From positions 479,040,900 to 479,104,899 of the forward strand of contig NC_081406.1 of the NCBI RefSeq assembly GCF_030272615.1: a stretch of 64,000 bases of DNA. The letters are read 5' to 3'. Below, in pieces: positions 1 through 11,632 of this stretch. Position 1 is the first letter of the stretch; every line of letters begins with the position of its first letter. A program made the position numbers and the translations under genes. The stretch is from Cryptomeria japonica (taxonomy: Eukaryota > Streptophyta > Pinopsida > Cupressales > Cupressaceae). The notes below the pieces were generated by a model. The model saw only the letters and a program-made list of their open reading frames with translations. It had not been told where the DNA came from and made no database searches.

Positions 1-68
1 AGACTTCTAAATCAAAGTTACCTATATATGGATACCATAATCCATAATCAATTGTGCCTTTTAGATAC

Positions 69-1070
69 CTAAAAATTTCTTTTGGTTGCAACCATGTGTG
101 TCTCCTTCAGACTTTTTTGAAATCTGGCAACTAGTCCTACTGCATGAGAAATGTTTGTTCTACTATGGACAACATAATGTAGTTTACCTATCATGGACTT
201 GTACTCCTTTTTATCCATTGATGAAGAATCATCTTCCTTAGACAATGTAAAGCCTAAAACCATTGGTGTTCTAGCTGGTTTACAGTCTCCCATTCCAAAA
301 GTCTTCAACACTTCTTTCACATATTTGGACTGTGTGATAAAAATACCTTCATCTATTGGATTTGCAGACCTATGAATTTTTTTATCACCTACCAGTGACA
401 TCTCAAACTCATTCTTCATTTCATTAGCAAATTCATGACACATATCATCATTACCTCCAAAAATGATATGTTCCACAAATACCTCACTTACCAGTATCTT
501 ATCTCCTTCTATCTTGAGATATATGTTACTAGTTTCACTGGTTCTTTGAAAACATATCTTTACGAAGTGAGAGTGCAATCTTTCATACCATGCTCTTGGT
601 GCTTGCTTCAGTCCATATAATGTCTTATGTAATTTGCACACCATATCCTTTTCTATAGTTAAAGCATAACCATCTAGTTGTTCAAAGTAGACTTCCTCTT
701 CCAATATTCCATTTAGGAATTCTGACTTAATATCCATCTTATATACTTTGAATCCTCTGTATTCTGCAAATGTAAGTAGAGTCCTTGCTCCTTCTAATCT
801 TGCAACTGGTGCAGATATCTCACCATATTCTTCACCTTCTTCTTGTGTATATCCTTTGCATACCAGTTTGGCTTTATTCCCAACCACTACTCCATTTTCA
901 TTCAGTTTATTTCTGAATACCCATTTTGTACCTATTACATTCTTGTTCTCTGGTCTAGGTACTATGGACCATGTATTGTTCTTCTCTATGTGTTCTTCTT
1001 CCATTTCCTTGATCCAGTCTTCATCTGCAAAGGCTTCTTTTGCAATTCTAGGCTCAATGGTGGAAATCAT
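69..1070 (-). pseudogene. Copia-1 reverse transcriptase domain, inactive
   Basis: A 333-codon open stretch covers most of a Copia-type reverse transcriptase (RVT_2), which copies element RNA into DNA in virus-like particles. Recognisable blocks in order are WIKEMEEEHIEKNNTW, the GTKWVFRNKLNENG block, a KMDIKSEFLNG motif holding the first catalytic Asp (usual form VKSAFLNG), CKLHKTLYGLKQAPRAWYE, and KSMIGKLHYVVHSRTNISHAVG near the RNase H boundary. The central YVDD box is replaced by FVEH (in EVFVEHIIFGG), so both catalytic aspartates are gone. The first ATG of the stretch is internal to the original polyprotein and not a true start. The coding sequence continues upstream towards about 1,140 in poor condition. 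Confidence 0.9.
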
Positions 1071-1139
1071 ACAAGAGTTATATCTAATCTTTGTTCTAGT
1101 TTAGCACACCTCCATTCATGTCTCCAATAATCTGATTGG

Positions 1140-2277
1140 GGATATGATTGAATCTAACATACCTTGGAATAACATGATCTTAATTACTAGGTTCTTCATC
1201 TTCTTCACTTTCTTCATCTTTTGCTAGACCTTCCTATTTTGGTTGAGCTAGGGCTTCTCTGTTATGTTCACCAACTTCTGGCTTTACCAATTTCAGTTCC
1301 AAAAATAGTGTGTAAGGTTCTTCTTCTTCCTTCTCCTTGTTGGTTTCACCTGAACTTTCAAGAAACTCATCAACTCGGACATTTACACTTTCAATGATCT
1401 TCTTAGTCCAGTTATTGTAACACTTGTAAGATTTTATCTTGGTGGAGTAACCAACAAATATGCCTTCATCACTCTTGGCATCAAACTTACCAATATAATC
1501 ACCTCTTTTGATAAAACATTTGCTACCAAAAATTTTAAACTAATTGACATTAGGTGATCTACCATACAGTACTCATAGAGTGTTTTGTCCTTACCTCTTT
1601 TAACCAATATCTAGTTTATTGTATACAGTTATACTGATAGTTTCTCTCTAGAATGTCTTAGCTACACCTCCTTGAACTAGCATAGTCCTAGAAGCTTCAA
1701 CTACTGACCAATTGTTCCTTTCTGCAATACAATTCTATTGTGGTGTCCTAGGTGCAGAAAGTTGCCTCTTAATTCCATTATGTTCACAGTATCTAGTGAA
1801 TTCCTTTGAAGTAAACTCACCACCTTGATTAGTTATTAAGAACTTTATCTTCTTTCCACTTTCATTTTCAACTAAGGATCTGAATACCTTAAACTTGCTA
1901 AATGCTTATCTCTTATCTTTCAAGATTGTGACCCACATCATCCTTTAGAAATCATTGATAAATATTAGGATGTATCGATCACCTTGAATACTCCTAGTCC
2001 TCATTGGTCCACAAAGGTCAGTATGAACCAGATCTAGCAAATGTTCAGCTGAGAAAGATTTTCTCTTGAAGGATGAGGATGTCATTTTCCCTAACTTGCA
2101 TTCCTTGCATAAAACATTCACTGGTTTTTCCAACTGTAGAAAACCCCTTACTGATTTGGACTTACTGACTCTTACAATGTTATCAAAATTTACATGACAA
2201 AATCTTCGATGCCAAAGCCAACTGTCTTCTGCTTTTGCATTTAAACAACTATTGACTTTAGAGTTTAAATGAAACAA
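1140..2277 (-). pseudogene. Copia-1 integrase region with GAG-pre-integrase, broken
   Basis: The intact part (1,945-2,277) begins with the GAG-pre-integrase module: WLWHRRFCHVNFDNI, then CKECKLGK, a zinc-binding HH-CC arrangement. It leads into the integrase core with the first catalytic Asp in LVHTDLCGPM and the YILIFINDF strand. Further left, in fragments, are a GGEFTSKEF-like block and an AERNN-like block, corresponding to the second Asp region and the catalytic Glu region. Integrase would insert the cDNA into the host chromosome. Several in-frame stops between 1,560 and 1,940 and a frame change before the RT show that it is dead. The stretch from 1,140 to 1,500 is an acidic linker rich in Glu, as usual between Copia IN and RT. 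Confidence 0.85.
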
Positions 2278-2289
2278 GTTACCTTTGGT

Positions 2290-2622
2290 CTATTTGCCAG
2301 TTGCAATCAATTCACCTTTGCTTCTATAAATCTTGCAGACTCCATTCTTGAATTCCAGTGGGTAACCTTTATCATTAAGTTGAGCAACACTCAAAAGATT
2401 GTGTTTCAGTCCTTCAACCCAATAGACATCATCTGCACTGCTTTTACCATTTAGATTGATGGATCCTTTCCCTTTCACCATGTAGGATGAGTCATTCCCA
2501 AATATCACAACACATCCATCAAATTCCCTCAAAGTAAGAAACTTACTCCGGTCACTGGTCATATGGTGTGAACAACCACTATCTATAGTCAACTCATCTG
2601 AACTATCCATGTGAGACACCAA
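2290..2622 (-). pseudogene. Copia-1 aspartic protease segment
   Basis: This 110-codon stretch contains TIDSGCSHHMTSD. It is the Copia protease active site (usually DSGAS/CSHHM), with the catalytic Asp-Ser-Gly intact. It is followed by the flap-like GNDSSYMVKGKGSI block and HNLLSVAQLNDKGY, the usual end of the protease before GAG-pre-integrase. It shares a reading frame with the gag piece at 2,692-2,991 and the integrase piece at 1,945-2,277. The polyprotein was therefore one frame here, interrupted by single stops. The protease would cut the Gag-Pol polyprotein inside the particle. Confidence 0.88.
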
Positions 2623-2691
2623 TGCCTTCTGATCTGATATCTCTTCTTTAATAGAAACAAAGACAATGTCCTCATTTGCATCTTCCTCAGA

Positions 2692-3352
2692 TTATTTATC
2701 TGTAATTCCTCCATCCACTACAATGAGACAATCTATTTTACCTTTTCCTTTATAATTCAAATACTTATCATGCCTTTTCTCATTATCTCCATTTGGGCAG
2801 TTAGTAGCAATATGTCCAATCCGGTTACATGCAAAACATTTCAATGGTAACTTACCTCTATACTTACCAGTACCTCTGGGTAACCGTTTGGCCAACAATC
2901 CTTCAAGATCAATAAGACTATCATCATCATTTTTCTCTCTACTAGATCTAGACTCATGATTGTAACTCACTTGTCTACTTTTCCTTACCACTGGGGTAGA
3001 AACTGAGACTTTAAATGCAGATTCTAATCTTTGAACACTTCCATCAAAATAATTTAATTCAAATGCAGTTAATTTACCAATGATAGAGTCAAAAGCTACC
3101 TTTGTTTAATCAATAGATTTGAGTTCCTGAATGGTTGCAATTCAGATAGCATAGACTGATAGAAGGGTTCTCAAAACCTTGCTAACCATAGTGGTATCCT
3201 CCACTGTACCTCCAACACTTTTGATCTCTCTGACTATCTCCTTGATCCTTTGACCATACTATTGAATGTTTTCTCCTTTAGCCATCTGCATATCATCAAA
3301 TTGCCCTCTAGGACTCTCTTCTTTGGAAATCTTAACATGCTCTTCACCGCTA
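2692..3352 (-). pseudogene. Copia-1 gag, C-terminal half with zinc knuckle
   Basis: The segment holds the nucleocapsid zinc knuckle CFACNRIGHIATNC, a perfect C-X2-C-X4-H-X4-C, preceded by a basic and serine-rich stretch. Upstream (3,000-3,352), in the same frame with scattered stops, are the gag blocks RGQFDDMQMAKGENIQ, RIKEIVREIKSVGG and AFDSIIGKLTAFEL, typical of the UBN2 gag domain. Gag forms the particle and binds element RNA. The domain breaks off at 3,352 where a solo LTR was inserted, and resumes at 4,749. Confidence 0.88.
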
Positions 3353-3357
3353 TAGAT

Positions 3358-4748
3358 TGATGAATAATGATGAACAGTAAATACCCAACAGATACTAAGA
3401 GGGGGGGGATGAATCAGTATGGACAAAAACTTCTTCAACAACTTAAACTACAAAGACTACACTAACTGGTAAACAATATCACCAATCTAAATCAAGGCAC
3501 TACCAGTAAAACATAGTATGACTGTAAAAGACATAAACTGGTAACATCTAGATCTTCTTAAAACCTAATATCTCATCTCAACTTCACCCATATGCTTAAG
3601 CAAATAATACATCAGAAATACAATGACTATTGGATCATCTTGCATTACCGCTTAACAGAAAACACTAAAACATCACATGAAAAAGCATCACACATAACAC
3701 ACTGATTTTTCACGTGGAAACCCAACTAGGAAAAACCACAGTGGGGATGAATACCCACAAGTTGTTCTTGAACTCTTCTGAAGTTTGCTCTGTTTGGAGT
3801 CTACTCTGGTTAAAGACTTTACAATAGGTTCTGCTAGGGGTCACCCGGTTAAGGGATGGCTAAATACCCGATTAGAGGTTAAAACCCTGTTAAAGGTTAC
3901 CTTGTAAGAGGACTTGAAGAAATCAATGATTTTGAGTCACCCTGTTAAAGGATTTACAAAAAGCTTGTTAAAGCTACCCGGTAAAGGGATTTTCCATCTG
4001 CTGAAATGGTTAGAAGTCAACAGGTAATACACTGATCTGATAACAACACTTAATGCCAAGGAAAATCCACTTTAGTTTCTTTACATCTACAATCACACTC
4101 TACAGATCTCTGCTTACTCCTTAGGTATGGCAAGAATCACCTCACATACATTCATTTGCCAACAACTTCAAATAAAAATCATGATCGACCTTATAGAAAA
4201 CAATTAGGTCGGTGGCCAAAACCTAAAACCCTAAGCATCTAGGTTAATAATACAGTTGGTCCAATCCTGGCCATTTAAGAACATTACATAGGGTAAAACA
4301 ATCTTGAACAAATCTCAAGACGTTCTCCATCATCCATTCTTCATTGCTTCAGGAAGCTGATAACCCATCACACGCTCTCCACAGTTTACTAAGATTTTGC
4401 ACATTCCCGAGGTAGATAGAATCACTCTTGTTCATGCAAGATCCTCAAGGAAATCCTTCATGTGCACAAGGCTAACGTGGCAACATGATCTAATCCTCAT
4501 TTCAATGCTAACTCATCACAGGATGTTGTCAATCGAATCATGCAGACTTGGAATGCATCAACTGGAAACCCTAAAGCTAAGACTACCAATCGATAGTCAT
4601 ATCAAATGAAACCCTGATACAAACTTTGCATATATCGGTTCACTTGCCAGTTTAGTTACTTCAATATATCGGTTCATACTTCAACATATTGACATCAATG
4701 ACAACATACAATATCATCATGTCATCAAACTCTACACATATGCCAGCA
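3358..4748 (-). repeat. Solo LTR (1,391 bp) inserted in Copia-1 gag
   Basis: It runs from TGATGAATAATG to a terminal ATGCCAGCA, inverted-repeat-like TG...CA ends. It is flanked by a perfect 5-bp duplication TAGAT (3,353-3,357 and 4,749-4,753). It interrupts the gag codons for ...LEDIYAG / EEHVK..., which can be read on both sides. Its length is within 1 bp of the 5' LTR of the host element (1,390 bp). Both share a G-tract near one end and the GGAAACCC...GGGAAAAACCA block followed by GTGGGGATGAATACCCAC, so it is an LTR of a related Copia family. No internal region is present: it is the product of LTR-LTR recombination after insertion. Confidence 0.9.
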
Positions 4749-5060
4749 TAGATATCTTCCAGTTTTTTCCATACTTCATATGTAGTCTCAAATCCATGGA
4801 CATCAATTTACTTTGAATCAGACAAGGAACTGATGATGTCCTCCAATGCTTGATTGTTCTCCTGTTGCTCCTTGTTTTGATCATCTACCAGAATCCCACT
4901 AAGAAAGTTATACTTAGTAACAAAACATTCCCAATATTGACTTCCTAAGCTCTTGATATAGATCTTCATTCTATCACTCTAGATTCTGTAGCTTTCCCTA
5001 TTGAACTTTGGACCTTCTTTCTTCATCATGTTCTAGATCCTTTCCTCAAGCTATTAGGAT
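4749..5060 (-). pseudogene. Copia-1 gag, N-terminal half
   Basis: Read on the minus strand this codes for fragments such as YRIQSDRMKIYIKSLGSQYW, NNQALEDIISSLSDSK and VHGFETTYEVWKKLEDIYAG. These are the tryptophan-containing N-terminal gag block and the VWKKLEDIY helix common in Copia gag. At least two in-frame stops are present. It joins the C-terminal gag half across the solo LTR at 3,358-4,748. Confidence 0.8.
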
Positions 5061-5082
5061 TAAACACAAGAGGACCTGAAAT

Positions 5083-5094
5083 GCTCTGATACCA
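5083..5094 (-). promoter_or_regulatory. Copia-1 primer-binding site (initiator tRNA-Met)
   Basis: The minus strand reads TGGTATCAGAGC immediately after the 5' LTR. It is the classical plant Copia primer-binding site complementary to the 3' end of initiator tRNA-Met. It fixes both the strand of the element and the inner LTR boundary. Confidence 0.93.
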
Positions 5095-5096
5095 AT

Positions 5097-6486
5097 TGAT
5101 AATATAATGAAACTATAAGGATCTGGTCAACTACTGAGAGGGGGGGAGTTGAATTAGTAAATAGAAAATAAATAAACTTTCACCAAACTTAAATTCCAAC
5201 TCAGAATCCAATCACTAAACTAACTGGTTTAGTCACTGTATTAAAAACTGCAACTACGCTATCAAACTTTACCAATTGACCAAAACATCAATGATACAAT
5301 GCAACAGATCTGAAACTCAAATACCATTTAACCAAAACATTAAACTTCACTAATATCATTAATAGCTCATTTCAGATCAATTTTGGTCATCTAAACATAT
5401 CTAAGTAGATTTACCAGTCATCCATATCAACCATATAAAAACACATCCACAAAATCATTCACCACTTGACACAATGATTTTTTACATGGAAACCCAAATG
5501 GGAAAAACCATGGTGGGGATGAATACCCACAAGTATTTTGAACTCTTCTAAAGTTCACTCTGTTAGGAGCCAAACCTTGTTAGAAGCTTATACAATAATG
5601 TCTCGTTAAGAACAGATCCGGTTAAGGACCACCTAGTTAAGGGATTGACTACAATACCTTGTTAAAGGTAATACCCTGTTAGAGGTAACCTCGGTGGAGG
5701 ATTTAAAATCCAAGCTAATTGATCACCTAATTAGAGGATTTAAATAGGGAGCCTACTAAATCTTTCCCAGTTAGGGGATTTAACTATTGTAATGGTTAGA
5801 GAATAATAGGTTCTTTTCTGATCTAGTAATAGCACTACCTTGCTTAGTTAGATCTTTTTCTACTCCTATCTGCCTTCACAACATTATGTAGACACTCCTT
5901 CTAGTTCGGCAGCATTCACACTACCACACTTAACCAAATTGCCAAAAGAATATTGAAATAAACCATCAACCTTATAAGAAAATACAATAGGTCGATAACA
6001 CAACAAAAAAACCTACAAATCTCATAGAGATTACAAACATATTGATTCAATCATGACCGTTAGATTACATACTAATCAACTACACATTATTCTAGACAAC
6101 TTGAACCACTCCTGGATCACCGCATATTGGTTCCTATAGCTCATCACACATTTTCCACTTCATGTTATGCATTTGATCATTCCCAAGATAAGTGGTTATC
6201 TTCATGTGTATCATGCTTATGTGGCATCTTCATCTTTGATCACCATTCGATCATAGATCATCACAACTAAATCTCCAAGATCCATCGGTTAGGGTTCTAC
6301 TTATCAACTAGTTAGGGTTACCGGTTGATCACTTTGCTTCAATAATAATACTGATTTGCTTCACTTCTTTACTACCGGTTTCATTATTGCATCATTACCA
6401 GTTGCAATACATCTTCATTACTGGTTACTATTGGCATCAATGACAACACTATACTACATCAATGCAATCTTCATGCAATGCCAACA
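5097..6486 (-). repeat. Copia-1 5' LTR (1,390 bp)
   Basis: It starts (plus strand) with TGATAATATAATG beside the primer-binding site and ends ATGCAATGCCAACA. It contains a G-tract (ACTGAGAGGGGGGGAG; on the element strand a C-tract just before the LTR end) and the TGGAAACCC...GGGAAAAACCATGG block at about 5,487. It also has many short GTTA(A/G)GG-type units between 5,570 and 5,800. These are LTR promoter and polyadenylation sequences by position. The partner 3' LTR is outside the window, so the target duplication cannot be checked. Confidence 0.87.
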
Positions 6487-6740
6487 TGCTAAATGATATT
6501 AAGAATATGCAAAGATAATGATATGCTATGATAAAACTCCTGAAATTCTAAAATGCTTCAAGCTCAAAACTCATGAACGCAAAATGAAGACTCCTAGATT
6601 CACTATGAGATTAGCTATTAGTTTCAAAATTGGCTTGGGAGACTTCTAATTATAGATTTTTGAGAGGATAAGCTTAGGTGGTGGAGATCAACATTCCTGA
6701 TTAAATCTTTCAATTTGGATGGCTAAAAAATAAGAGGTTG
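6487..6740. other. Spacer without recognised genes
   Basis: AT-rich DNA with no open frame of note. It appears to be the pre-existing locus, because sequence resembling its right edge resumes at 17,366 after Copia-2. Confidence 0.55.
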
Positions 6741-6826
6741 ATATGTGATAGATAAAGGTGGAATATGTTCCTCCTACACCTATAGAATGGACTAAAATGA
6801 GGAAGAAGAAGCCAAGTGTTAGAAGG
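6741..6826. repeat. 86-bp direct repeat, left copy, flanking Copia-2
   Basis: Begins ATATGTGATAGATAAAGG and ends GCCAAGTGTTAGAAGG. It matches 17,366-17,451 over exactly 86 bp with about nine mismatches by hand alignment. Its last 10 bases merge with the start of the left Copia-2 LTR. Confidence 0.85.
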
Positions 6827-9800
6827 GGTGGGGCTGAATCAGTAATTTCTAAACTTTTCCCTTTTCTATCCTATGTGTGTATACCCATTAATAGATCTAA
6901 CATAAAGAGGATATACCAGTTAGATGGGAGACTAACACAAATGCAATCACACATAGAAGGGACATCACATAACACCAGATGTATGAGGAAAACCCAAGAG
7001 GGGAAAAACCTCAGTGAGAAGTGTTGCTAGAGACTACTGCTCCAATCTAGCCTCACAATGAAAACCTCGGTTACAACATTTAGGGCACAAACCTAAGGAG
7101 TACCACTCCTACTTTAGGGCACCAACCCCTGCACCGAGCTCCAACTCAGTGATTACAAAATCATATTTTGAATACAAAAGTTATCTTCTTGTTACAAAAG
7201 AACTTTGCAAATCTCATGTATGTATCTCCATCGGTTCTCTCTTTGCCTTTTATCTATAGGAACCTTATCTCCTACTGGAACCCACTCTCTGTTGTACCTT
7301 TTTCTCTGTTGCCCCTTTGCTGGTTCAACCTCTTCTTCTTCTTTGCCGGTTCTCCTCTCTATCGGTTCAACTATATGTTGGTTATGGTCTCTGTCGGTTC
7401 TCTTTTCTTTCTGCCACACAGCTATTATCCACCACTAGTCTTGGTAACTTAGTCAAATGTCTACCATCTAATTCCCGCTGGTTCTCAGCTTTCCTTCTCT
7501 GCAATCTTCTACAACTCTTGTCTATTGGTTTGGTCACCACTGGTTTACTCCTCTATCAGACTCAACGATCGTCTATCGGTTGCCTCATTATCGTCAATTG
7601 AAATCTTCAACCCATTTCTCACTTGCACAATCAGTCTCTTCTTTGATTCTCGTTGAGTACTTGACTGATTTTCTCTCTCATGCAGCAGCAACACTTGCTC
7701 TTTTAGCAGCCCAAATAATATCTTTGGCTCGCACTCTTATAGCCAGATTTTCCCACCAAGATGTGAGTTTGAACATTGGCACGCTAGGGTTTTTTCCATG
7801 CACTAAATCTACATCGGATCTGATCTCTGATCATTGTGACATATTAAATCTAATCTGATATCATTTCCTTGATCTATGTTCAACACTCAATCAATGAGCA
7901 TCGCCCATCTATTTACCTTGCAAAACATGTCTTCTCTCTTTAGCCATTTGTAACATGTTTTACAGTCTTTGGTCTGATCAATCATGTGAGTGATGTGGTT
8001 TCCTTTATCCTCTTTGATCTACAAGATCAGTCCTCTGATTTTGAAGTAGTCACCGGTGAGGAGGGACCTCAAAGAGATCAATCCAAATTGATCAGCAAGA
8101 GAAACACACAGATATGATGGAGGCAATGCGAAACAAATAATTTTATAGCATAAAATTTGATTACATCCAACCGGTAACAACCGGGTTACAACATACCAAC
8201 ACATAGGCCTGGTAGAATAGGTCACACTAGGACCTTGAATTAAAAGATCTATCTTCTAGGAATAGTCTAACTCTGATTGATTCTAATTGATCTTCTATTG
8301 ATTCTCCATTTATTACATTCTAAAGCATGATTACAAATATATATATTGATCCAAAGGATCAAAACCCGAAGAACAAGACCTAATTTGCAAAATGAACAAG
8401 GTCGGCCTCCACCAAGAGATTCCTCAAGAAAATCCAAAGGGTGAAACATAGAAGGTCGGCCATATGCCAAGAAACATCTAGATCAACATCCAAGGCTCTA
8501 CGAGCTTTGGAATGGGTTCTGGTAGATCACTAGAATAGGTCACAGGCAACCGGTAACAAGAAACTGTCAAGGAAACTGGTAGCAATATCTTGTCAGTAAA
8601 TGATCCAAATAAGATGTGGTTTGAAAGAAAGAAAGATGATCAAATATTTAAGTAGAATCCAACTCCACAGGATCTGGTGAGCCAAAACCAGGACACACAA
8701 AAAGGAAAAATAAAACTGCAAATAGAAAACAAAACATAAAAGAAAATGTTTCTGGTTGATGCAAGATTGTTGTGAACCGGGGATGCTCCTGCATCAACTT
8801 TTCTTACTCGAGCTTTGCAATCGCCATTAAATATTGAACTAGTTGTCAATGACCTCATTGACACATCACACTGACCTGTGCGTGCATGCCACTTCACCTC
8901 CACGTGGCCCCTTTTTTCAACATCCACCTTTGTTAGGACTGCTTGTCGGTTTGGATAGGATCACCAACCAACCAAACATCTGGGTTCATCTACTGGTTCA
9001 CAAACCTTGTCCATTATACCCTAACTGATTTGCCTACAACCTTGCACTTTGCTTCTCTTCTGGTGGAGCACCTAAATGGGTCAACACACATGCAAACCTA
9101 CCTCATGCACATCTTCATCAGATGGGAGCCTTCTGCATCTGCACTTTGTCAGCATTATCGATGGACATACTTACTGGTAAACACCTTAATGACACCATGT
9201 TATCAACCTTCACCACCTCCATTTGTCTACATCTATAGTAATACCTTTCTTCACCACTAGACCGGTTCTGTTATTAACATGTTTGTCAAAGTGACAACCA
9301 TATCCTTCAATCTTTGTACCGACAACTCATCATTGTCTATCAAGTTGATCTGATGCATATCTCTGATCTCATACACCTAAGACAACTTAGTATTTCACTA
9401 GTTGATTTGGTATGAGCCTTCAAACACTTTCCTTTAAATCTTTTATCTTATCTTCTAGAACTATGAAGCATTCCATGCATAATAGGAGATAAGCTCCACT
9501 TATCGGTGGGAGTGGATCCTTGTCATCTGCATCCTGCATTGCACCAATGTGGCTTCCCTATTTGAGTAGCATATCTTCAAACATGTACATGTGATCCAGT
9601 TGGGGCACATTCACTGTCAATCATCTCATCAATCAAAATGTACAAAAAAGTGGGAACCAACATTGTGAGTTCACCCAGTGGTGATTGCATCTTTATCCAG
9701 TGGGAATCCTATTGTTTGACATCCACACATCATACCAGTGGCCTACACATACTTCTCCTCTAGTGTTGATGTGATTTAGCTAACATTCCCCCTCTTCATC

Positions 9801-10072
9801 ACAATCAACCTCCCAACACCATGCTCTACCAACATGTCACTTATCGGTCGGCAATCTTTGTGTCTTCCACACAAGTCAACACTAACTTGTGTACTGGTGA
9901 CTCCAATGACCATTGTGTTGAATAACATTCTCTCCCTTACCGGTGAACTGCTAAGATAGGTGACATCAAAGACATCACATTTGGTATGCATCAATAAGAG
10001 TGTTGCACATACATCTCCCATACTAGTTGCCATCCTATACTGGCTGACATCAATGACAACACAATGCCAACA
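6817..10072 (-). repeat. Copia-2 3' LTR, with a ~730-bp insertion
   Basis: Homologous to 13,541-17,361. Examples are the shared tract around 6,843-6,880 (plus strand TTCTAAACTTTTCCC), the ACACCAGATRTATGAGG area near 6,970 and the AATGGGTCAACACACATGC-type area near 9,075. It ends ACAATGCCAACA next to the polypurine tract. The outer end is shortened: after TGTTAGAAGG about ten bases present in the other LTR are missing. Relative to the right LTR it carries extra DNA at about 8,045-8,775. Confidence 0.82.
8045..8775. other. Extra ~730 bp inside the Copia-2 left LTR, nature unknown
   Basis: Both sides match the right LTR (CTTTATCCTCTTTGATCTA on the left; CATTAAAT...TTG and GACACATCACAC on the right), but this block has no counterpart there. 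It contains several CCGGT units (CAACCGGTAACAACCGGG near 8,168) and no convincing open frame. Its ends could not be placed to the base, and no terminal repeats or target duplication were found. It may be another small insertion, or be ancestral and deleted from the right LTR. Confidence 0.5.
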
Positions 10073-10090
10073 ATCTCCCCCTTTGGCATT
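10073..10090 (-). promoter_or_regulatory. Copia-2 polypurine tract
   Basis: On the minus strand CAAAGGGGGAGAT directly precedes the TGTTGGCATTG start of the 3' LTR. This is the usual Copia plus-strand primer and marks the inner boundary of the left LTR. Confidence 0.88.
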
Positions 10091-11632
10091 GATGTTGACA
10101 CATGTAGTATCTGACATACTACAGATTCTCTTTATCCCCCTTTGTGTGATCCATGGATTCTCACACATGCAGTATGCGACATACTACAAAATCTCTCTCT
10201 CCCTTTGACAACAATGGCAAAGGGTACTGACAAGGTTTCTCTCCTTGTGTCTGTTGGGCACTAACATATTTCTCTCCACCATTTTCTCTATCGGATGTTT
10301 CTCCTCCTTTGACCATCATACCTTTCATCTAGAGGGCTCAACTGCAAACTGACACCAATTGCTCAGCTACCAAGTGTATATGCAAATCGAAAACACATGC
10401 ATATACAAAACTGAATCCAGTTGAAGGCACATGTGTCAACGAATATAACATACCTGTCGGTTAGCCTGCATGAACTCCCTTTGATACGAAGAAGCCATTC
10501 TAAACCCAAGATGTTGATATCAAGTGGTGAATCTAACACTGATACCAATTGTATCTCTTCCAATACCAAATGAATGTTCTCTTATGCAGGTAACTCTCCC
10601 TCTTTTCAAGAAACACTCTTGGTGGTCTAGTTGTGATTTCAATTGAATATGCATTGAAATATCTCACAACCCCAGACACTTCCAAAAACACCATCACACT
10701 GATATAGCCATAGATACTTGTACACGCTATGTGTCCATCAAATCTGATACAGGTTAGAAATCATGGTTGTCAACTCCCCCTGAGTCATGCATCTCAAGTC
10801 ATCGTTGCCTATCAAGTTCAAAACTGGAGCTCCAATCTTTACCATATGTTGGTTGAGATGCGCATATGTTATCAATCTAATGATCTATAAACTCCATTAT
10901 ATCTTCCATAGTATATGACATGATCCTATATGTACACAATGCCATACAATATTATCATCATGCAATAAATCAAAATGGTTAGCCCACAAAGGATGCATGC
11001 ATACATAATCAACAACCGAGCCAACATCTGTCATTAAAATCTTCACCAATACCACCTAAGACATAAAATCCTCGTTCCATGCTATTGGGGCTAATACAAT
11101 GATCCTCAACCTCATTGTCTTACATAACCTACAAGTGCCTGTTATCACATATACTGGTAACATCCTACACATACCAGTTTCTTATACTGGTCCATCATCA
11201 CTACTGGAGAATCTACCTATGACTCTTGTCTTCTTGTGTCAATTTGCATCTGATCCCAATTTCAAATTTTCCTTCCATTGACACATGTAGTAGTGATCCA
11301 TATCTGATCTGTAGGTGTGTAGACAAGACATCCACTACACACACTTATCATCGTATTTCCTTCCTTTATACCAGCAACAACTTGTTCTTACATTTGTCCT
11401 CTTCCTCTAATATTAATTATTGAGCACAAGCTACCACTAAGATGGGTGAGTGATAAGGTTAGTGTACTACTCCCCCTAAGGTCTTGCATCTCCTTTAAGC
11501 TTTTGGAGATATCACTTGTGCATTGAATGCATAATGCCAGTCCATGGTTGCATCTTCTTGCTTCTTCTTCCATACCTACATGGTCTCATTCTTCTACCCA
11601 ATTTCAGTCTAAGGAGCAAGTCTTACCTTCTT
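10091..11632. other. Copia-2 internal region without recognisable pol
   Basis: About 1.5 kb between gag and the polypurine tract. No RT (YVDD), integrase (HHCC, DDE) or RNase H motif was seen in any minus-strand frame, and the open frames are short. It contains a primer-binding-site look-alike at 10,539-10,547 and a second purine-rich motif near 10,130. It is probably 3' untranslated sequence or residue of a deleted pol. Confidence 0.6.

Larger units (their letters stand above)
1..6486 (-). mobile_element. Copia-1: Ty1/Copia LTR retrotransposon, 3' end cut off by window start
   Basis: Reading the minus strand from right to left gives a 5' LTR, a primer-binding site matching initiator tRNA-Met, gag with a zinc knuckle, an aspartic protease motif, a GAG-pre-integrase/integrase region and a Copia reverse transcriptase. 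That is the gag-PR-IN-RT order that defines Ty1/Copia. The RNase H end and the 3' LTR would lie left of base 1. The element is old: several frameshifts and stops, a lost RT active site, and a solo LTR inserted in gag. It was certainly a Copia element; a finer lineage cannot be assigned by eye. Confidence 0.92.

Noticed and set aside
7168-7858. Several overlapping plus-strand frames of 75-94 codons
   Set aside because: They lie in the Copia-2 LTR and are not conserved in the homologous LTR at 14,000-15,800.
10539-10547. CTGATACCA, complement of a tRNA-Met primer-binding site
   Set aside because: No LTR start could be confirmed next to it and it lacks the full 12-base match; possibly chance or a remnant.
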